Of a stretch of DNA of 64,000 bases, positions 61,793 through 64,000 are shown piece by piece (position 1 is the first letter of the stretch; every line of letters begins with the position of its first letter). The notes under the pieces were generated by a model. The model was not told the DNA's origin. It saw only the letters and a list, made by a program, of their open reading frames with translations, and made no database searches. Source of the DNA: Ruegeria_B marisflavi (GTDB lineage Bacteria > Pseudomonadota > Alphaproteobacteria > Rhodobacterales > Rhodobacteraceae); assembly GCF_025673445.1 (NCBI RefSeq), contig NZ_JAOVQN010000001.1, forward strand, positions 1 to 64,000, in the 5' to 3' direction. The translations under genes and the position numbers were made by a program.

Positions 61793-63008
61793 GTTCTGCC
61801 CCCCACCGGTCCAGTCGATCCTGGATAAGTTCGATCAGCTCATCGGTCAGATGTGCGGTTTCGGTCACGACCTCCCATCCTGCCAGTGCCATCGCGGCGG
61901 CGGCATCGGGCGCCAATAGATGCACGACTTCGGACCCCAGCGCATCGGCGTCGCGAACCGATCGCGCGGCCCCGGCCGAGGCGAGGCGAACATATGTGTC
62001 GATATGGCTGCGCACGTTCGGACCATAGAGCAGCGCCGAACCGAGAGCCACCGCCGTCAGCGGATCCCGTCCGCCCGCGCCGGGCTCCAAAGAACTGCCC
62101 AGAAAGGTCAAGGGCGACACCCGGTACCAGAGCCCCAGGGTCTCGGGGTCCGCGCTGATCGCCACCTGGGTGTGATCGTCGATCATGTCACCGACATCCC
62201 AGTTGATACAGCGCAGGTCCATATGCTCCAGCCGTTCGCGCAGGGGCCCGGCCTCTTCGGGGTCGGCGACATGCACGACCAACAGCGCCCGGTGCAGTGA
62301 TCGCAGCGCAAAGCGATGGGCGGTCAGGACCGAGATGAACTCCTTGGCCTGGGTCCAGGCAGACAGCCAGACCGGCCGCCCCCCCAAAGCCGCATTGACG
62401 GCCGCCAGCTCGTCTTCCGGCCAGGGCGCCGGGTTCGCACTGACCTGTAACGGAGGCGAAGAGCGCACCTTGGCAGGGGCGACGCCTGCACGGCGCACCT
62501 GGCGGGCGGCGGCCTCTCCATTGGTTACGATCAGGTCAAAACAATCCAGAACCGTGCGCGTAAGGTCGGGCAACCACCGGTGCTTGCGCGCGGCCAGGTC
62601 GCTTTCGGCAATGTCGATCAGAACCATGGGCAGCCCGGATTGCGCCGCCTGGTCGATCAGGTTCGGTTTCAGCCCGCCGCCGGACCACAGGCACATGTCC
62701 GGCGTCCAGTGGTTCAGAAAACGCCGTGCCGACATCGGGTGATCTTCGGGCAGGACCGATACCAGCCCTGTGGTCGACGGCCAATCGTCGGTTCTTGTAT
62801 CCCCGGGAATGGTGAACAGTGCCGACAGGTCGGGGCGCAACGTGACAAGGCGCTGGGCCAGATCGCACAGGGCCGGAAAACGGCCACGGTCGGCCACGTG
62901 AATCCACAGCAACTCCCCTTCGGGCCGCGACGGCATGTCCTTGCCCGGGGGATGCGCGCCGCGCCAACTGAGCACGCGATAGGCCGTAAGGCTGAGCGAG
63001 CGCGCCAT
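61779..63008 (-). CDS. waaA: 3-deoxy-D-manno-octulosonic acid transferase
   Basis: WaaA (KdtA) adds Kdo to lipid IVA from CMP-Kdo. The 409-residue glycosyltransferase has LLWIHVADRGRFPALCDLAQRL, then MCLWSGGGLKPNLIDQAAQSGLPMVLIDIAESDLAARKHRW and FLGSSLEPGAGGRDPLTAVALGSALLYGPNVRS, which match the family's acceptor and donor regions. The usual GE...P start motif is divergent (LWIHVADRG), as in Rhodobacterales members. It precedes lpxK. Confidence 0.88.
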   Translation of the reverse strand: MARSLSLTAYRVLSWRGAHPPGKDMPSRPEGELLWIHVADRGRFPALCDLAQRLVTLRPDLSALFTIPGDTRTDDWPSTTGLVSVLPEDHPMSARRFLNHWTPDMCLWSGGGLKPNLIDQAAQSGLPMVLIDIAESDLAARKHRWLPDLTRTVLDCFDLIVTNGEAAARQVRRAGVAPAKVRSSPPLQVSANPAPWPEDELAAVNAALGGRPVWLSAWTQAKEFISVLTAHRFALRSLHRALLVVHVADPEEAGPLRERLEHMDLRCINWDVGDMIDDHTQVAISADPETLGLWYRVSPLTFLGSSLEPGAGGRDPLTAVALGSALLYGPNVRSHIDTYVRLASAGAARSVRDADALGSEVVHLLAPDAAAAMALAGWEVVTETAHLTDELIELIQDRLDRWGAERADA

Positions 63009-63165
63009 GACCTAACGTCTCACCGACACGGGGCGGGCCGTGAAACTGGAAAACGGGTAAAGGGCGCAGGCCATGCGGTCGCTCCGGCGGGTTCGGTTCA
63101 AAATCCGCGGCAACCTAAGGCATCCGCGCTACAGGTCAAGCTTGCCCAATCCCGGCAACACGCGG

Positions 63166-63969
63166 TCAATGGCTTGCAATCCCCAGGCCGGCCGGGTCAA
63201 GCGCCGCCGCCAGCCCGCCATGTACGGTGTTGCCGCCCGCGATCACACCGGCCAGGCGAGGCCGGGCATTGTTGAACCTGAGGGGGGCGCCAAACCGGTC
63301 GGTGCAAAGACCGCCCGCTTCGCGCAGGATCAGGTCACCGGCGGCGATGTCCCATTCCCAACTGGGCCGCAGCGTAAGCATGCCGTCGAACCGGCCTTGC
63401 GCCACCAGCGCCAGCCGGTAGGCCAGCGATGGCCGATAATCGCGTTGGAACACAGGTGGCGTTCGCCCGATCCAGTGTTCCGGTAGCAGATTGGGCCGTG
63501 CGGCCAGAATATGCGCCTGTGCCAGATCGGCAGGGGCTGAAACCTGGATCGGGTCACCGTTCAGAAACGCGCCACCGCCCGCCGCCGCAGAGAACAGCAG
63601 GTCTCGCATCGGCAGATAGATCACCGCCGCTGTCACCACGCCGCGTTCAGCCACCGCCAGAGCATGTGCCCAGGTGCGCGAGCCGTCGGCAAAGCTGCGG
63701 GTGCCGTCGATCGGGTCGACAATGAACACCCGGTCACGATCCAGCCGGGCGCCACTGTCCTCGGTCTCCTCGCTCAGCCAGCCGTATCCGGGCCGGGCGG
63801 TGGGCAGCATCTGCTCCAGCATGGCGTTCACCGCCAGATCCGCCTCGGTCACTGGTCCTGCACCGTCGGGTTTGTCCCAACGCTGCGCCTCGCGGCCCGA
63901 ATACCGGGTCGCGATACGCCCGGCCTCGTGTGCGGCACGGATCAGCAGGTCGAGGTCAGTTTCCGGCAA
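63166..63969 (-). CDS. CysQ-like inositol monophosphatase family protein
   Basis: This 267-residue phosphatase has the metal-binding motifs SEETED (67-72), DPIDGTRSFADG (85-96) and EWDIAAGDLILREAGG. Members remove the 3'-phosphate of 3'-phosphoadenosine 5'-phosphate (CysQ) or act on inositol phosphates. The start is a TTG at 63969 placed inside the last codons of the next gene, with GAGGGG seven bases upstream; a TGA just before leaves no ATG option. It is 157 bases behind the start of waaA, and nothing is seen in that gap. Confidence 0.88.
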   Translation of the reverse strand: MPETDLDLLIRAAHEAGRIATRYSGREAQRWDKPDGAGPVTEADLAVNAMLEQMLPTARPGYGWLSEETEDSGARLDRDRVFIVDPIDGTRSFADGSRTWAHALAVAERGVVTAAVIYLPMRDLLFSAAAGGGAFLNGDPIQVSAPADLAQAHILAARPNLLPEHWIGRTPPVFQRDYRPSLAYRLALVAQGRFDGMLTLRPSWEWDIAAGDLILREAGGLCTDRFGAPLRFNNARPRLAGVIAGGNTVHGGLAAALDPAGLGIASH

Positions 63970-64000
63970 GCGTCATCCCCTCGATCAGGATTGACGGCAC
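63956..64000 (-). CDS. C-terminus of a PmbA/TldD-like protein (cut by window edge)
   Basis: The last 14 codons of a minus-strand gene end with TGA at 63956-63958 (VPSILIEGMTLAGN). The ending matches the final strand of PmbA/TldD-type metalloprotease proteins (GMT-like ending). Overlap of this stop with the start of the cysQ-like gene by 14 bases suggests one operon. Too little is present to be sure. Confidence 0.4.
   Translation of the reverse strand: MPSILIEGMTLAGN

Noticed and set aside
63009..63165. Small gene between waaA and the cysQ-like gene
   Set aside because: No frame with a start, ribosome site and reasonable composition was seen in these 157 bases on either strand.

Overview
The window looks like chromosomal DNA from an alphaproteobacterium of the Rhodobacterales, most likely the Roseobacter/Ruegeria group. 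This placement is inferred from gene content: a CcrM-type methyltransferase with GANTC sites in front of it, FlaF/FlbT flagellin regulators, three class III cyclases, paired polyamine importers, and GC-rich codons in most genes. No rRNA, CRISPR array or insertion sequence was seen. One tRNA gene is present, tRNA-Pro(CGG).

Bases 1-1557 are the right-hand edge of an integrative element: an excisionase-like protein and a tyrosine recombinase whose reading direction points at the 3' end of the tRNA-Pro gene. Then come a Na/Pi symporter and the leucine genes leuB, leuD and leuC on the minus strand. An HdeD-like membrane protein sits between leuC and leuD. Between leuB and leuD lie a LysR regulator, an NAD-dependent epimerase, and an exported phosphodiesterase-fold protein behind a membrane protein. 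From 11.6 to 24.4 kb are an MscS channel, rsfS-rlmH, a flavodoxin, a membrane cyclase, a lytic transglycosylase, a WYL regulator with a divergent GST, a TetR regulator with a divergent Rieske oxygenase broken by one missing base, a small heat-shock gene under a sigma32-like promoter with a ROSE-like RNA thermometer, two tandem trypsin-like exoproteases and an MFS transporter.

From 24.5 to 28.4 kb lies glcDEF (glycolate oxidase) behind a promoter whose -10 overlaps a perfect palindrome. From 29.6 to 42 kb is a polyamine region with two complete ABC importers (potABCD-like on minus, potFGHI-like on plus), a class III aminotransferase, a GntR regulator and a PuuB-like oxidase. Together they would import putrescine or spermidine and begin their breakdown. 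From 42.9 to 49 kb is part of a flagellar cluster: flgD, fliK, a FlgJ-like rod-binding protein, flgN, flagellin, flaF, flbT and a DUF1217 protein.

From 49 to 52.6 kb is the least familiar stretch: a DUF427-cyclase fusion, a small Cys-rich exported protein, a two-helix membrane protein ending in a winged helix, and two further exported proteins. The rest is largely conserved housekeeping: rnhB, ccrM, a second membrane cyclase with altered catalytic residues, alkB, mutY, a DciA/DUF721 protein, a DsbA-like thioredoxin, a CoA-transferase, lpxK, waaA, a cysQ-like phosphatase and the last codons of a PmbA/TldD-like gene at the edge.

Starts were moved inward from the longest open frame wherever a ribosome binding site, signal peptide or family alignment favoured it. 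All functional names rest on motifs read by eye; no database search was run.
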